Origin: Acidobacteriota bacterium
GTDB lineage: Bacteria > Acidobacteriota > Vicinamibacteria > Vicinamibacterales > 2-12-FULL-66-21
Length of the DNA stretch: 64,000 nucleotides
Direction of reading: 5' to 3'
NCBI GenBank assembly: GCA_016184105.1
Contig: JACPDI010000014.1
Span: forward strand, 30,549 to 94,548
The notes beneath the pieces were generated by a model, which was given only the letters and a program-made list of their open reading frames with translations, was not told the DNA's origin and ran no database searches. Shown piece after piece: positions 9,271-17,249 of this stretch. The position numbers were made by a program, and so were the translations under genes. Each line of letters starts with the position of its first letter. Positions within the stretch are counted from its first letter, which is position 1.

Positions 9271-12200
9271 CAGAAGACGAACTTGATCCCGAACTGCGCC
9301 TGCCGCGACGGCGTGACCGTGCGGGTAATGCGTCCGGCGTCCGCGCGGCGGCGCGTCGCATTCGTCCACAACGCCCCGACCGGCACCGCGAAGTTGGCGC
9401 GGTTGGTGACGTTGAAGATCTGCGCCTCGACGTCGAACCGGCTGCTTCCGCGCATGCGGAAGCTCTTCGTGAACGACCAGTCCATCGTGAACAGCCCAGG
9501 GCCACGCAGGATCCGGGACGGCACGTTGCCGAGGAACCCCGGCTCGTTCAACTGGAAGCAGTTCACGTCGAAGTACCGGTCCACGCCCCCGAGGATCACG
9601 TTGCCGGGGTTGCACCCCGGCGCCCAGTCGGGGCGATCGCCGAGCGAGCGGGTGCCGATGTTCTGTCGCGAGCGGTTGAACCCGGTCGCGACGTTGAACG
9701 GGTAGCCGCTCTGGACCGTCGTGATGGTGCTCCAGCGCCAGCCGCCGAGCAGCACGCCGGTCACGCCGGCCAGATTGCGACCGGGCAGATCCCACGTCGT
9801 CGTGAAGTTCGCCGAGTGCACCGTCGTGAACGAGCAGTTGCCGCGGCCGGTGCTCGGATCGCGCGAGTACTGCATCGCGGTGGGGCCGCCCGTGTTCTGC
9901 ACCGCGTTGTTCAGCTCCCCGGACACATCGTCCTTGCAGTCGGTCCAGGTGTAGTTCGCGGTGAAACCCAGGCCTTCGGTGGCGCGGCGCTCCACCCGGA
10001 ACTGCACGGACTTGTACGACGAGGCGTAACTGAAGTTGCCGTAGCCGATGCGCCCGAAGTTCGGATTCGGGCGCGTCAGGCCCGGCGCCCAGAAGTACCG
10101 GCCGTCGGACAGCACCTCGGGCACCAGGCGGTTGCCATAGTCGCTGTTGACGATCGTGCCGCTCGGAAGGTGACGGCCCTCGGAGGCCACCCACGAGACC
10201 GTCGCGCTCGTCCGCGCGCCCAGCTCCCGCTGGATCGCCGCGTGGTAGGAGTAGAGCACCGGCGTCTTCGGCCTGTACTCGATCGACGCGATGTCCGGCG
10301 CCACGTTGGCGCGCACGAACCCGTCGAAGACATTCGGGAACGATCGCGGCGAGTTGATGGAGACCTGCGTGGCAATCGGGAAGTTGTTGCTCATCTCGCG
10401 CAGGCTGTACGGCGTGATCTGGTTGTAGAACACACCGCCGCCCCCGCGCAGGCTCGTCCGGCCGTCGCCGAAGACGTCCCAGTTGAAGCCGAGCCTCGGC
10501 GCGACGTTCCCCTTCTGCCCGATCAGAATCGGGTTGCCGACGTGCGGCGCGGGATCCAAAGGCCCGCCGCGCAGGTTCGAGATCTCACCTTCCGCCTCGT
10601 CCATCTGCAGCAGCGCTTCCCACCTGAGGCCCGCCGTCATCGTGACGCGGGGGCCGACCCGAATGCTGTCTTCGGCGTACACCGCGGCCGTCTGGCTGCG
10701 GAAGTCGGTCTCCGGCTTGCTGCCCGGCAGCAGGATGTTCACGCGGTCCGCCCGCCCCCGCAGCAGGTCGCTCAGCGACGCGAAGTCCGTCTCCCCTTTG
10801 AGCTGCTCGGCCGCGTACGATCCGTCGTCAGCGGCACGGAGGTACGACGCGCCGAACTGCCACGAGTGCGCCCCGCGGACGTAGTTCAAATCGAGGTCGA
10901 AGCTGATGGCGCGGTGGGTGTACCACACCGGGCCGTTGCCCGACGAGGCCAGCGCCGAGAGGCCCGACGTGCTGAGCTGCGGAAACTGTCCCGCGCCTGT
11001 CGGCGTGGGGCGGTAATCCTCGGCGATGTAGAGCGCGGGATCGATGTCCACGAGCGCGTGGTTTTCATCGAGGTACCGGTTCCAGTTGTAGCCGAAGCGG
11101 ACGCTGCCCACCAGCGTCGGCGAGAAGGTGTGGGAGTCCTGCACGCTCCAGATCATCTTGTCGCGGAGCGAGTACCCCGCAAACGACGTGGTCGGCTCCG
11201 GCGTGAGGCTTTCAGACCAGTCGCCGGTGAACACCGACCACAGCGTGTTATTCGGCCTGAGCTGATGGTCGACGCGCAGCGTGATGTACTGCTCGTCGAT
11301 CTTCTGCTCCGGATTGGCGAAGAATTCCGCGGTGCCGTCGCCCAGATCCCGGCCGTTCGGCAGCGGATAGAGGTTCAGGTAGGGCACCATCTGCGGCGCC
11401 ACTCCCACGAAGACTTCCTGGCCCGAGGGGCTGGGCACGTACCCCTGGCGCGCGCGCGCCGTCGGAACGAACCCGAGCAGCGAGAGCCCGAGGCGCTGCC
11501 GGAACTGTTCGTAGTTGGTGAAGAAGAACGTCTTCCCCTTCAGGATGGGCCCGCCCAGAGAGGCGCCGAACTGGTGACGCGTGAAGGGCGGCGGGTCGTC
11601 GCCGCGGTCGAAGAAGTTCTTCGCGTCGAATCTGTCATTGCGGAAATATTCGTAGGCGCTGCCGGCGAACGAGTTGGTGCCGGATTTCGTGATCATGTTG
11701 ACCACGCCCCCTTGCTTCATCCCGTAGGCCGCGCTGTAGTCGCTCGTCAGCACCTTGAATTCCTGCAGCCCTTCGACGCCCATCATGATGTTCGCCGCGC
11801 TGACCGGCGCGGTGCCGAACGTCGTGCCCGCGTCCACGCCGTTGAGCAGATACCGGTTCTGCTCCGGCCGGGAGCCGCGCACGCTGATGTTCGCGCCGTA
11901 CAGCCCGTTGTACGCCGCCTGTGACTGCACCCCGGGCTGCAGGACCGCGAGCTGCTGGATGTCGCGCGCGTTGAGCGGGAGCGCCTGGATCATCTTCTGA
12001 TCGATGAGTGCACCGACGGATGTAGACGTGGTCTCGACGACGGGCGCTTCGCTCGTGACGGTCACCGTTTCCCGCAGCGACCCGACCTCGAGCGTGAAGT
12101 TGATGACCACCTCGGCTCCGACGGTCAACTGGATGTTTTGGCGGATCTGGGTCTTGAACCCTTCCATTTCGGACCGGATTTCATACGGCCCAATCGGCAG

Positions 12201-12410
12201 CTGCGGCACGCGGTACCGCCCCTGGCCGTCGGTGACCGCCGCATGGACCTGCTCCGTGCCCGTGTGCTTGATCGTGACGGTCGCGCCAGGCAGCACGCCG
12301 CCGCTGTTGTCGGTGACCGTGCCCAGCATGGTCGCCGTCGTCTGCGCCTGCAGCGGCGCCGAGAGACCGAGCACGACCATCGCGGACAGGAACACCCTGC
12401 GACACTTCAT
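9270..12410 (-). CDS. TonB-dependent receptor with carboxypeptidase-regulatory-like domain
   Basis: 1046 residues. A signal peptide (MKCRRVFLSAMVVLGLSAPLQAQ) is followed by a carboxypeptidase-D regulatory-like beta-sandwich (residues about 25-110, VTDNSGGVLPGATVTIKHTG). Then comes a plug domain (PLNARDIQQLAVLQPGVQSQ, VNMITKSGTNSFAGSAYEYF) and a 22-strand barrel ending in an aromatic (IKFVF), as outer-membrane proteins do. This is the Oar-like architecture abundant in Acidobacteriota and Bacteroidota. It would import an unknown solute with energy from TonB. GGAGG lies seven bases before the ATG, and the ATG overlaps the upstream hydrolase stop (ATGA). Being flanked on both sides by secreted hydrolases suggests uptake of an ester-type compound. 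Confidence 0.93.
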   Translation of the reverse strand: MKCRRVFLSAMVVLGLSAPLQAQTTATMLGTVTDNSGGVLPGATVTIKHTGTEQVHAAVTDGQGRYRVPQLPIGPYEIRSEMEGFKTQIRQNIQLTVGAEVVINFTLEVGSLRETVTVTSEAPVVETTSTSVGALIDQKMIQALPLNARDIQQLAVLQPGVQSQAAYNGLYGANISVRGSRPEQNRYLLNGVDAGTTFGTAPVSAANIMMGVEGLQEFKVLTSDYSAAYGMKQGGVVNMITKSGTNSFAGSAYEYFRNDRFDAKNFFDRGDDPPPFTRHQFGASLGGPILKGKTFFFTNYEQFRQRLGLSLLGFVPTARARQGYVPSPSGQEVFVGVAPQMVPYLNLYPLPNGRDLGDGTAEFFANPEQKIDEQYITLRVDHQLRPNNTLWSVFTGDWSESLTPEPTTSFAGYSLRDKMIWSVQDSHTFSPTLVGSVRFGYNWNRYLDENHALVDIDPALYIAEDYRPTPTGAGQFPQLSTSGLSALASSGNGPVWYTHRAISFDLDLNYVRGAHSWQFGASYLRAADDGSYAAEQLKGETDFASLSDLLRGRADRVNILLPGSKPETDFRSQTAAVYAEDSIRVGPRVTMTAGLRWEALLQMDEAEGEISNLRGGPLDPAPHVGNPILIGQKGNVAPRLGFNWDVFGDGRTSLRGGGGVFYNQITPYSLREMSNNFPIATQVSINSPRSFPNVFDGFVRANVAPDIASIEYRPKTPVLYSYHAAIQRELGARTSATVSWVASEGRHLPSGTIVNSDYGNRLVPEVLSDGRYFWAPGLTRPNPNFGRIGYGNFSYASSYKSVQFRVERRATEGLGFTANYTWTDCKDDVSGELNNAVQNTGGPTAMQYSRDPSTGRGNCSFTTVHSANFTTTWDLPGRNLAGVTGVLLGGWRWSTITTVQSGYPFNVATGFNRSRQNIGTRSLGDRPDWAPGCNPGNVILGGVDRYFDVNCFQLNEPGFLGNVPSRILRGPGLFTMDWSFTKSFRMRGSSRFDVEAQIFNVTNRANFAVPVGALWTNATRRRADAGRITRTVTPSRQAQFGIKFVF

Positions 12411-13495
12411 GACGTCCTCCCATTCAGTACTTGCTGGCGTCGGCGCGAGGTGTGGTGCGCGTGCTTCAGGTGCTTGTCGAAGAACGCCATCACCAGATCG
12501 AACGCCTTCCGCTGGATCGCGTCCGGCTTGTACGCGCCGTCCGGCCCCGCGTACAAGAAGCCGTACCCGTGTACCGGATGATCGAAGCTGGCCCAGGTCG
12601 AATCCTTCCCTGCTTCCTTCATCCACTCGTGTGTCAGCTTGAAGATTCCCTGCAGGTGGTCATCGTCTCGGCCGAGGTGAAGAAACGGCGTGCGGATCGG
12701 CTGGATGCGGGCCATCGCCCGGCGTTTGTCGGCGTGCGTCCGGACCACCTCGATGTCCTGGTACTGGATTTCGGTGCCCTTGCGGGGCGCCGCCGGTCCG
12801 GTATCGACGCCGAGAAACTCGTGCGCCGCCCCCTCGTTCGGCACCGCGGCGCCGAACGTGATCTCGCTCGCGGCTTTCAGCATCAACTCGCCGCTGTGGC
12901 TCACGCCGTAGGTGCCGACGGCGTCCTTGTCCACGTACGGCAAGGACTGCAGGTAGTGGATGAGGGCGATGTAGTCGTCTGAGTCGAGGGAGGGATTTGA
13001 CTTCAGCGTGCGCTGGCCGCCGCTGATGTTGTCGGAGAGGTTCTCGGACCGGTCGATTTTCTCGTACAGATAAGGAATCTCGTTGCGGTACTCGGCGTAC
13101 GCGACGACGTAGCCACGCCCGAGCATCTCGTCTGTCATAGGGCCGAGGCGGCCGACCTGCCGCTCGACTTCGGGCATACCGCCGGCGCCATTGCCGGATC
13201 TCATTAGAATCGCGGGGAACGGACCCTTGCCGGCAGGCTTGCGAATGCCGACCGGAACGTAGATCTCGTCTCGCGTGAGCACGAAGGTCAGGTCGACGGG
13301 AGTTGACGCGCCCGCGATCGTTTTCGTGATGGTGTAGCCGTGAACGGTAGCGTGAAGTGCGGGTGGGGCGCCCGGAACACCCTTGGCCTGGCCGGGCGCG
13401 GGGCGCGATTCGCGCGCGCCGGGTCCCGCCATGCTTGACGCACCAGCCGCCGCAAACACCAGGGCCGCCGCGAACCCGGAAAGACGAAGAGTCAT
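12407..13495 (-). CDS. Exported serine hydrolase, S9/dienelactone-hydrolase-like
   Basis: 362 residues from the ATG at 13495. The signal peptide is MTLRLSGFAAALVFAAAGASS. The alpha/beta core reads VPVGIRKPAGKGPFPAILMR, with nucleophile Ser in YGVSHSGE, an acid in GRDDDHLQG and the His in FDHPVHGYGF. The nucleophile elbow is GVSHS rather than the usual GxSxG: the residue after His is Ser where the paralogue at 23609-24628 has Gly (GNSHGG). This is the promoter-proximal gene of the minus-strand operon and lies 57-65 bases downstream of the predicted start of transcription. The paralogue sits in the divergent operon, so both arms of the island carry one copy. Confidence 0.88.
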   Translation of the reverse strand: MTLRLSGFAAALVFAAAGASSMAGPGARESRPAPGQAKGVPGAPPALHATVHGYTITKTIAGASTPVDLTFVLTRDEIYVPVGIRKPAGKGPFPAILMRSGNGAGGMPEVERQVGRLGPMTDEMLGRGYVVAYAEYRNEIPYLYEKIDRSENLSDNISGGQRTLKSNPSLDSDDYIALIHYLQSLPYVDKDAVGTYGVSHSGELMLKAASEITFGAAVPNEGAAHEFLGVDTGPAAPRKGTEIQYQDIEVVRTHADKRRAMARIQPIRTPFLHLGRDDDHLQGIFKLTHEWMKEAGKDSTWASFDHPVHGYGFLYAGPDGAYKPDAIQRKAFDLVMAFFDKHLKHAHHTSRRRQQVLNGRTS

Positions 13496-13558
13496 GGGGT
13501 GCCTCCGCGGCTGGCAGGAAAGTCCGAGGGACACCGATTGCTGCCAGTGTTGGGCGGC

Positions 13559-13587
13559 ACTATAATCAGACCATTAGACCATGTCAA
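13559..13587 (-). promoter_or_regulatory. Strong sigma70-type promoter for the minus-strand hydrolase/TonB operon
   Basis: The minus strand reads TTGACA (13582-13587), a 17-bp spacer (13565-13581) and TATAGT (13559-13564), nearly perfect consensus. The spacer holds two direct copies of TGGTCT eight bases apart. TGGT is the half-site recognised by FadR-type GntR proteins, and such a regulator is encoded divergently 34 bases away. Repression or activation by that regulator is inferred. Confidence 0.8.
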
Positions 13588-13609
13588 GCCTATTGGTCTT
13601 GTGATATGG

Positions 13610-13620
13610 TGGTCATACCA
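13610..13620. promoter_or_regulatory. FadR-type GntR operator, TGGTcatACCA
   Basis: A perfect 11-bp palindrome of the form TGGT-N3-ACCA lies directly against the ATG at 13621. This is the consensus half-site arrangement for the FadR subfamily of GntR regulators. Further TGGTC half-sites occur at 13571-13600. Binding here would autoregulate gntR and could reach the divergent promoter at 13559-13587. Confidence 0.7.
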
Positions 13621-14346
13621 ATGTATAGGACAGTCCAGCAGCCATCCAGGCTGTATGAACAGATCGTCGAGCAAATCGAGGCGTCGGTCGTCGGCGGGTC
13701 GCTGAAGCCGGGCGACCAGCTTCCGCCGGAGCGGGAGCTGGCGGAGCGGTTCGGCGTCAGCCGGACCGCCGTGCGCGAGGCGATCAAGACGCTGCGCGAG
13801 AAGGGGCTCGTCGAAGCCTTCCCCGGCCGCGGTACGTTTATTACCAACCAGACCACGCAGAACATGCGCGGGTCGCTCGCGCGCATCGCGCGCACGGCGC
13901 AGGACGAGGGGCTCACCCATCTCGTGGAAGTCCGCGAGATTCTCGAGCCCGAGATCGCCGCGCGTGCCGCCGCCCGCCGCCGGCGGGACGCCGACCTGAC
14001 GGCGATGCGAGAGGCGGTGAGCGCCATGGACGCCGCGCTCGATGACGCCGACGCCTTCGTCGAGGGGGACCTCGACTTCCACCTCGCGCTCGCCGAGGCG
14101 TCCGCCAATCCGATCTTCCTGACCCTGATCGACTCGATCGTGGGACTGCTGCGCGAGCAGCGCAGCCGCATCTCGTTCGTGCCGGGCGGTGCGGAGCGGG
14201 GACAGTTTCACCACAAGCGCATTCTCGCGGCGGTCGAGGCGGGGGACGCCGACGCGGCCCGAGACGCGATGCGCGATCACATGAAGCAGGTTCGCGAGGA
14301 CTCGGAGGCAGGCGCGCGGATCCAGGCGGAAACGACGCAGCCCTGA
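13621..14346 (+). CDS. GntR-family transcriptional regulator, FadR subfamily
   Basis: 241 residues. The N-terminal winged helix-turn-helix runs from about residue 10 to 75 (LYEQIVEQIEASVVGG, PPERELAERFGVSRTAVREA, FPGRGTFI). The C-terminal all-helical FCD effector domain (HLVEVREILEPEIAARAA, DLDFHLALAEASANP, HHKRILAAVEAGD) keeps the Asp and His residues that bind a metal in this family. Such regulators usually sense a carboxylic acid intermediate of the pathway they control. It heads the plus-strand catabolic operon and faces the hydrolase/TonB operon, so it probably controls both. An in-frame ATG at 13606 is possible, but 13621 fits the conserved N-terminus better. Confidence 0.93.
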   Translation: MYRTVQQPSRLYEQIVEQIEASVVGGSLKPGDQLPPERELAERFGVSRTAVREAIKTLREKGLVEAFPGRGTFITNQTTQNMRGSLARIARTAQDEGLTHLVEVREILEPEIAARAAARRRRDADLTAMREAVSAMDAALDDADAFVEGDLDFHLALAEASANPIFLTLIDSIVGLLREQRSRISFVPGGAERGQFHHKRILAAVEAGDADAARDAMRDHMKQVREDSEAGARIQAETTQP

Positions 14347-14365
14347 GCCTCCCATCGAATGGCGT

Positions 14366-15247
14366 ATGGCAAATCTCGGCTTTGTAGGTCTGGGCACGAT
14401 GGGCGGCCAGATGGTCAAGCGGCTGCTCGACCACGGGCACGTGGTCACCGGCTACAACCGCACGCGCTCGAAGGCCGGCTGGCTGATCGACGCGGGGATG
14501 AAGTGGGCTGACTCCCCGCGCGAGGCCGCGCAGGCCGGGGACGTGATTTTCAGCATGGTGACGGACACCAGGGCGCTGAAAGCCATCACCGACGGGCCCG
14601 ACGGCATCCTGTCGGCGCTCGGGCCGGGCAAGACCTACATCGATATCAGCACCGTCAGCCCGGCGGTCAGCCGCGAGGTGGCGGCCCGGGTCGCAGAGAC
14701 CGGCGCGGTCATGCTCGACGCGCCCGTGTCGGGCAGCGTCATCACGCTGCAGGAGGGCAAGCTGTCGCTGATGGTGGGCGGGCCGACGGACGCGTTCGAC
14801 CGCGTGAAGCCGATCCTGCAGGACATCGGCCCCAAGGTGACGCACGTCGGCGACAACGGCCTGGCCGTCTGCATGAAGATCGCCGTCAACCTGAGTCTTG
14901 CGGTCCAGATGCTCGCGTTCAGCGAAGCCGTGCTGCTCGCCGAGAAGAGCGGCATCCCGCGCGCGACCGCGGTCGACGTCCTGACCAACAGCGCGATCGC
15001 CTCACCGATGGTGAAGTACCGCGGCCCGTTCGTGCTCGCCCTGCCGCCGGAAGCCTGGTTCAACTGCGACATGATGCAGAAGGATCTGAACCTCGCGATC
15101 GAGATGGGGCAGCGTCTGGGCGTGCCGCTGCCCACCACCGCCGTGAGCAACGCGTTTCTCTCCGCCGCGCGCGGGATGGGGCTCAGGGCCGAGGACTTCG
15201 CGGTGATGTTCGACGTGCTGGCGTCGATGTCCGGGGTGTCCCGATGA
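14366..15247 (+). CDS. NAD(P)-dependent beta-hydroxyacid dehydrogenase (3-hydroxyisobutyrate dehydrogenase family)
   Basis: 293 residues. The Rossmann motif GFVGLGTMGGQM is at the N-terminus. The substrate signature DAPVSGSVITLQEGKLSLMVGG is near residue 120, and the catalytic Lys sits in CMKIAVN near residue 170. Family members oxidise 3-hydroxyisobutyrate, tartronate semialdehyde or related 2-/3-hydroxy acids with NAD(P). The exact substrate is open. The gene follows gntR by 19 bases and overlaps the E1 alpha start (ATGA), so it belongs to the same operon. Together with the aldehyde dehydrogenase downstream it would turn a hydroxy acid into an acyl-CoA or acid for the 2-oxoacid dehydrogenase. 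Confidence 0.92.
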   Translation: MANLGFVGLGTMGGQMVKRLLDHGHVVTGYNRTRSKAGWLIDAGMKWADSPREAAQAGDVIFSMVTDTRALKAITDGPDGILSALGPGKTYIDISTVSPAVSREVAARVAETGAVMLDAPVSGSVITLQEGKLSLMVGGPTDAFDRVKPILQDIGPKVTHVGDNGLAVCMKIAVNLSLAVQMLAFSEAVLLAEKSGIPRATAVDVLTNSAIASPMVKYRGPFVLALPPEAWFNCDMMQKDLNLAIEMGQRLGVPLPTTAVSNAFLSAARGMGLRAEDFAVMFDVLASMSGVSR

Positions 15248-16242
15248 GCACGGTCGTCCGGAAGGCGGGCGTCGAGCCGGCGGTGACCGCGGCCCGCTGG
15301 CTGGAGATGTACGCGCAGATGGTCCAGATCCGCGCGTTCGAGGAGAAGGTCAACGACCTCTACACGAGCGCGATCATGCCCGGGCTCGCGCATCTCTACA
15401 CCGGGCAGGAAGCGGTCGCGGTGGGCGTCTGCCAGGCCCTGCGCCGCGACGACTACGTGACCAGCACGCACCGCGGCCACGGCCACTGCCTGGCCAAGGG
15501 GGCCTCGCCGGATCGGATGTTCGCGGAGCTGCTCGGCAAGGAAGCCGGGTACTGCGCGGGCAAGGGGGGCTCGATGCACATCGCCGACCCCGACACCGGC
15601 AACCTCGGCGCCAACGCGATCGTCGGCGGCAGCACCGGCATCGCGACCGGCGCGGCGTTCAGCGCGCGCTGGCTGAAGACCGGCCGCGTCTCCGTCTGTT
15701 TCTTCGGCGAGGGGGCGCTCGGCCAGGGCGTGCTGTACGAAGTGATGAACATCGCGCAGCTCTGGAGCCTGCCGGTCATCTACGTCTGCGAGAACAACCA
15801 GTACAACGAGTACACGCATTTCACCGAGACGACCGCGGGGGACATCCTCGCGCGCGCCGCCGCGTTCGGCCTGGCGCGCGAGCGCGTCGACGGGCAGGAG
15901 GTCGCCGCGGTGTTCGCCGCCGCCTCACGGCTCGTCGAGCGGGCGCGGCAGGGGGCGGGCCCCGGCTTCCTGCTCTGCGAGACGTACCGGTATCACGGCC
16001 ACCACGTCGGCGACATCAGCCGCTCGTACTATCGCAGCAAGGAGGAGGAACAGGACTGGGCCGCCAACCGCGATCCGATCGCGCGTTTCGGCGACTGGCT
16101 GCGCGGCCAGGGGCTGGCCGACGCGGCCGCGCTCGGCGAACTGCGCGCGCGCGTCACCGCCGAGATCGACGCCGCGGCACAGTTCGCGCTGAACGCGCCG
16201 TACCCCGATCCCTCGCAGGTGGAACGCCATGTCTACGCGTGA
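15244..16242 (+). CDS. 2-oxoacid dehydrogenase E1 component, alpha subunit (PDH/acetoin/BCKDH type)
   Basis: 332 residues of the thiamine-diphosphate-dependent E1 alpha chain. It decarboxylates a 2-oxo acid (or cleaves acetoin) and passes the acyl or aldehyde unit to lipoyl-E2. The ThDP/Mg motif GEGALGQGVLYEVMN...CENNQYN, the HRGHGHCLAKG loop and GKGGSMHIADP are all present. The length equals that of AcoA and bacterial PdhA. The gene overlaps E1 beta by 14 bases. The heterotetrameric E1 type and the association with a hydroxyacid dehydrogenase and an aldehyde dehydrogenase suggest a branched or unusual 2-oxo acid rather than housekeeping pyruvate. Confidence 0.93.
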   Translation: MSTVVRKAGVEPAVTAARWLEMYAQMVQIRAFEEKVNDLYTSAIMPGLAHLYTGQEAVAVGVCQALRRDDYVTSTHRGHGHCLAKGASPDRMFAELLGKEAGYCAGKGGSMHIADPDTGNLGANAIVGGSTGIATGAAFSARWLKTGRVSVCFFGEGALGQGVLYEVMNIAQLWSLPVIYVCENNQYNEYTHFTETTAGDILARAAAFGLARERVDGQEVAAVFAAASRLVERARQGAGPGFLLCETYRYHGHHVGDISRSYYRSKEEEQDWAANRDPIARFGDWLRGQGLADAAALGELRARVTAEIDAAAQFALNAPYPDPSQVERHVYA

Positions 16243-17236
16243 GGCGGCCGGCGGCGCGCGCGAGCTGACGTTTGCCGCGGCGATCCGCGAGGCGCTCGCC
16301 GAGGAAATGCGGCGCGATGATCGCGTGGTCATTCTCGGCGAGGACGTCGCGGAGGCCGGCACCCCCTTCAAGGTGCTGTCCGGCCTTGCCGAGGAATTCG
16401 GCACGAGCCGCGTCATCGACACGCCGATCTCCGAAGCCGGGTTCACGGGGATTGGCGTCGGCGCCGCGATGACCGGCATGCGCCCGTTCATCGACATCAT
16501 GTTCGGCGACTTTCTGACGCTCACCATGGACCAGATGGTGAACCAGGCGGCCAAGATCCACTACATGTCCGGCGGCAGGTGGAAGGTCCCCATGGTGCTG
16601 CGGACGACGCTCGGCGCGACGCGCCGCTCGGCCGCGCAGCACTCCCAGTCGCTGCACGCGTGGTACAGCCATATTCCGGGCCTCAAGGTGGTGCTGCCCT
16701 CGACCCCGTACGACGCCAAGGGCCTTCTCAAGGCCGCCATCCGCGACGACAACCCGGTCGTCTTCTTCGAAGACAAGATGATGTACAAGCTCTCGGGGCC
16801 GGTGCCGAACGAGGACTACACGATCCCGCTCGGCGTCGCCGACATCAAGCGCACCGGCACCGACATCACCCTGATTGCGACGAGCAGCATGGTGCAGGTG
16901 GCGCTGGCCGCCGCGCAGCGCCTCGACCAGGCGGGCATCAGCGCCGAGGTCGTGGATCCCCGGACGACGCTGCCGCTCGACCGGGCGACGATCGTCGAGT
17001 CGGTCCGGAAGACGTCGCGCGCGATCGTCATCGACGAGGGGTACGAGCAGTGCGGCATCACGGCGGAGATCGCCTCGGTCATCGCCGACGAAGCGTTCTA
17101 TCACCTGGACGCGCCGGTGAAGCGGATGGGCGCGATGAACGTGCCGGTGCCGTTCTCGCCGCCGCTCGAGGATGTGACGGTCCCCACGCCGCAGACGGTG
17201 TTTGACCAGGCCCGCGCCCTGTGCGGCAAGGCCTGA
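16229..17236 (+). CDS. 2-oxoacid dehydrogenase E1 component, beta subunit
   Basis: 335 residues. The pyrimidine-binding domain (residues about 10-190) shows VVILGEDVAEAGTPF, DTPISEAGFTGIGVGAAMTG and the conserved Glu for ThDP activation. The transketolase C-terminal domain follows (VVDPRTTLPLDRATIVESV, VIDEGYEQCGITAEIAS). It assembles with the alpha subunit encoded immediately upstream into an alpha2beta2 E1. The start at 16229 lies inside the 3' end of the alpha gene, a typical coupling arrangement. A stretch of 13 bases separates it from the M24-type gene. Confidence 0.93.
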   Translation: MSTREAAGGARELTFAAAIREALAEEMRRDDRVVILGEDVAEAGTPFKVLSGLAEEFGTSRVIDTPISEAGFTGIGVGAAMTGMRPFIDIMFGDFLTLTMDQMVNQAAKIHYMSGGRWKVPMVLRTTLGATRRSAAQHSQSLHAWYSHIPGLKVVLPSTPYDAKGLLKAAIRDDNPVVFFEDKMMYKLSGPVPNEDYTIPLGVADIKRTGTDITLIATSSMVQVALAAAQRLDQAGISAEVVDPRTTLPLDRATIVESVRKTSRAIVIDEGYEQCGITAEIASVIADEAFYHLDAPVKRMGAMNVPVPFSPPLEDVTVPTPQTVFDQARALCGKA

Positions 17237-17249
17237 GGAACGAGGAGAC

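Noticed and set aside
9195..11924. A 909-codon open frame on the plus strand opposite the first TonB receptor
   Set aside because: Same reason: antisense to a well-supported gene and compositionally unlike a protein.
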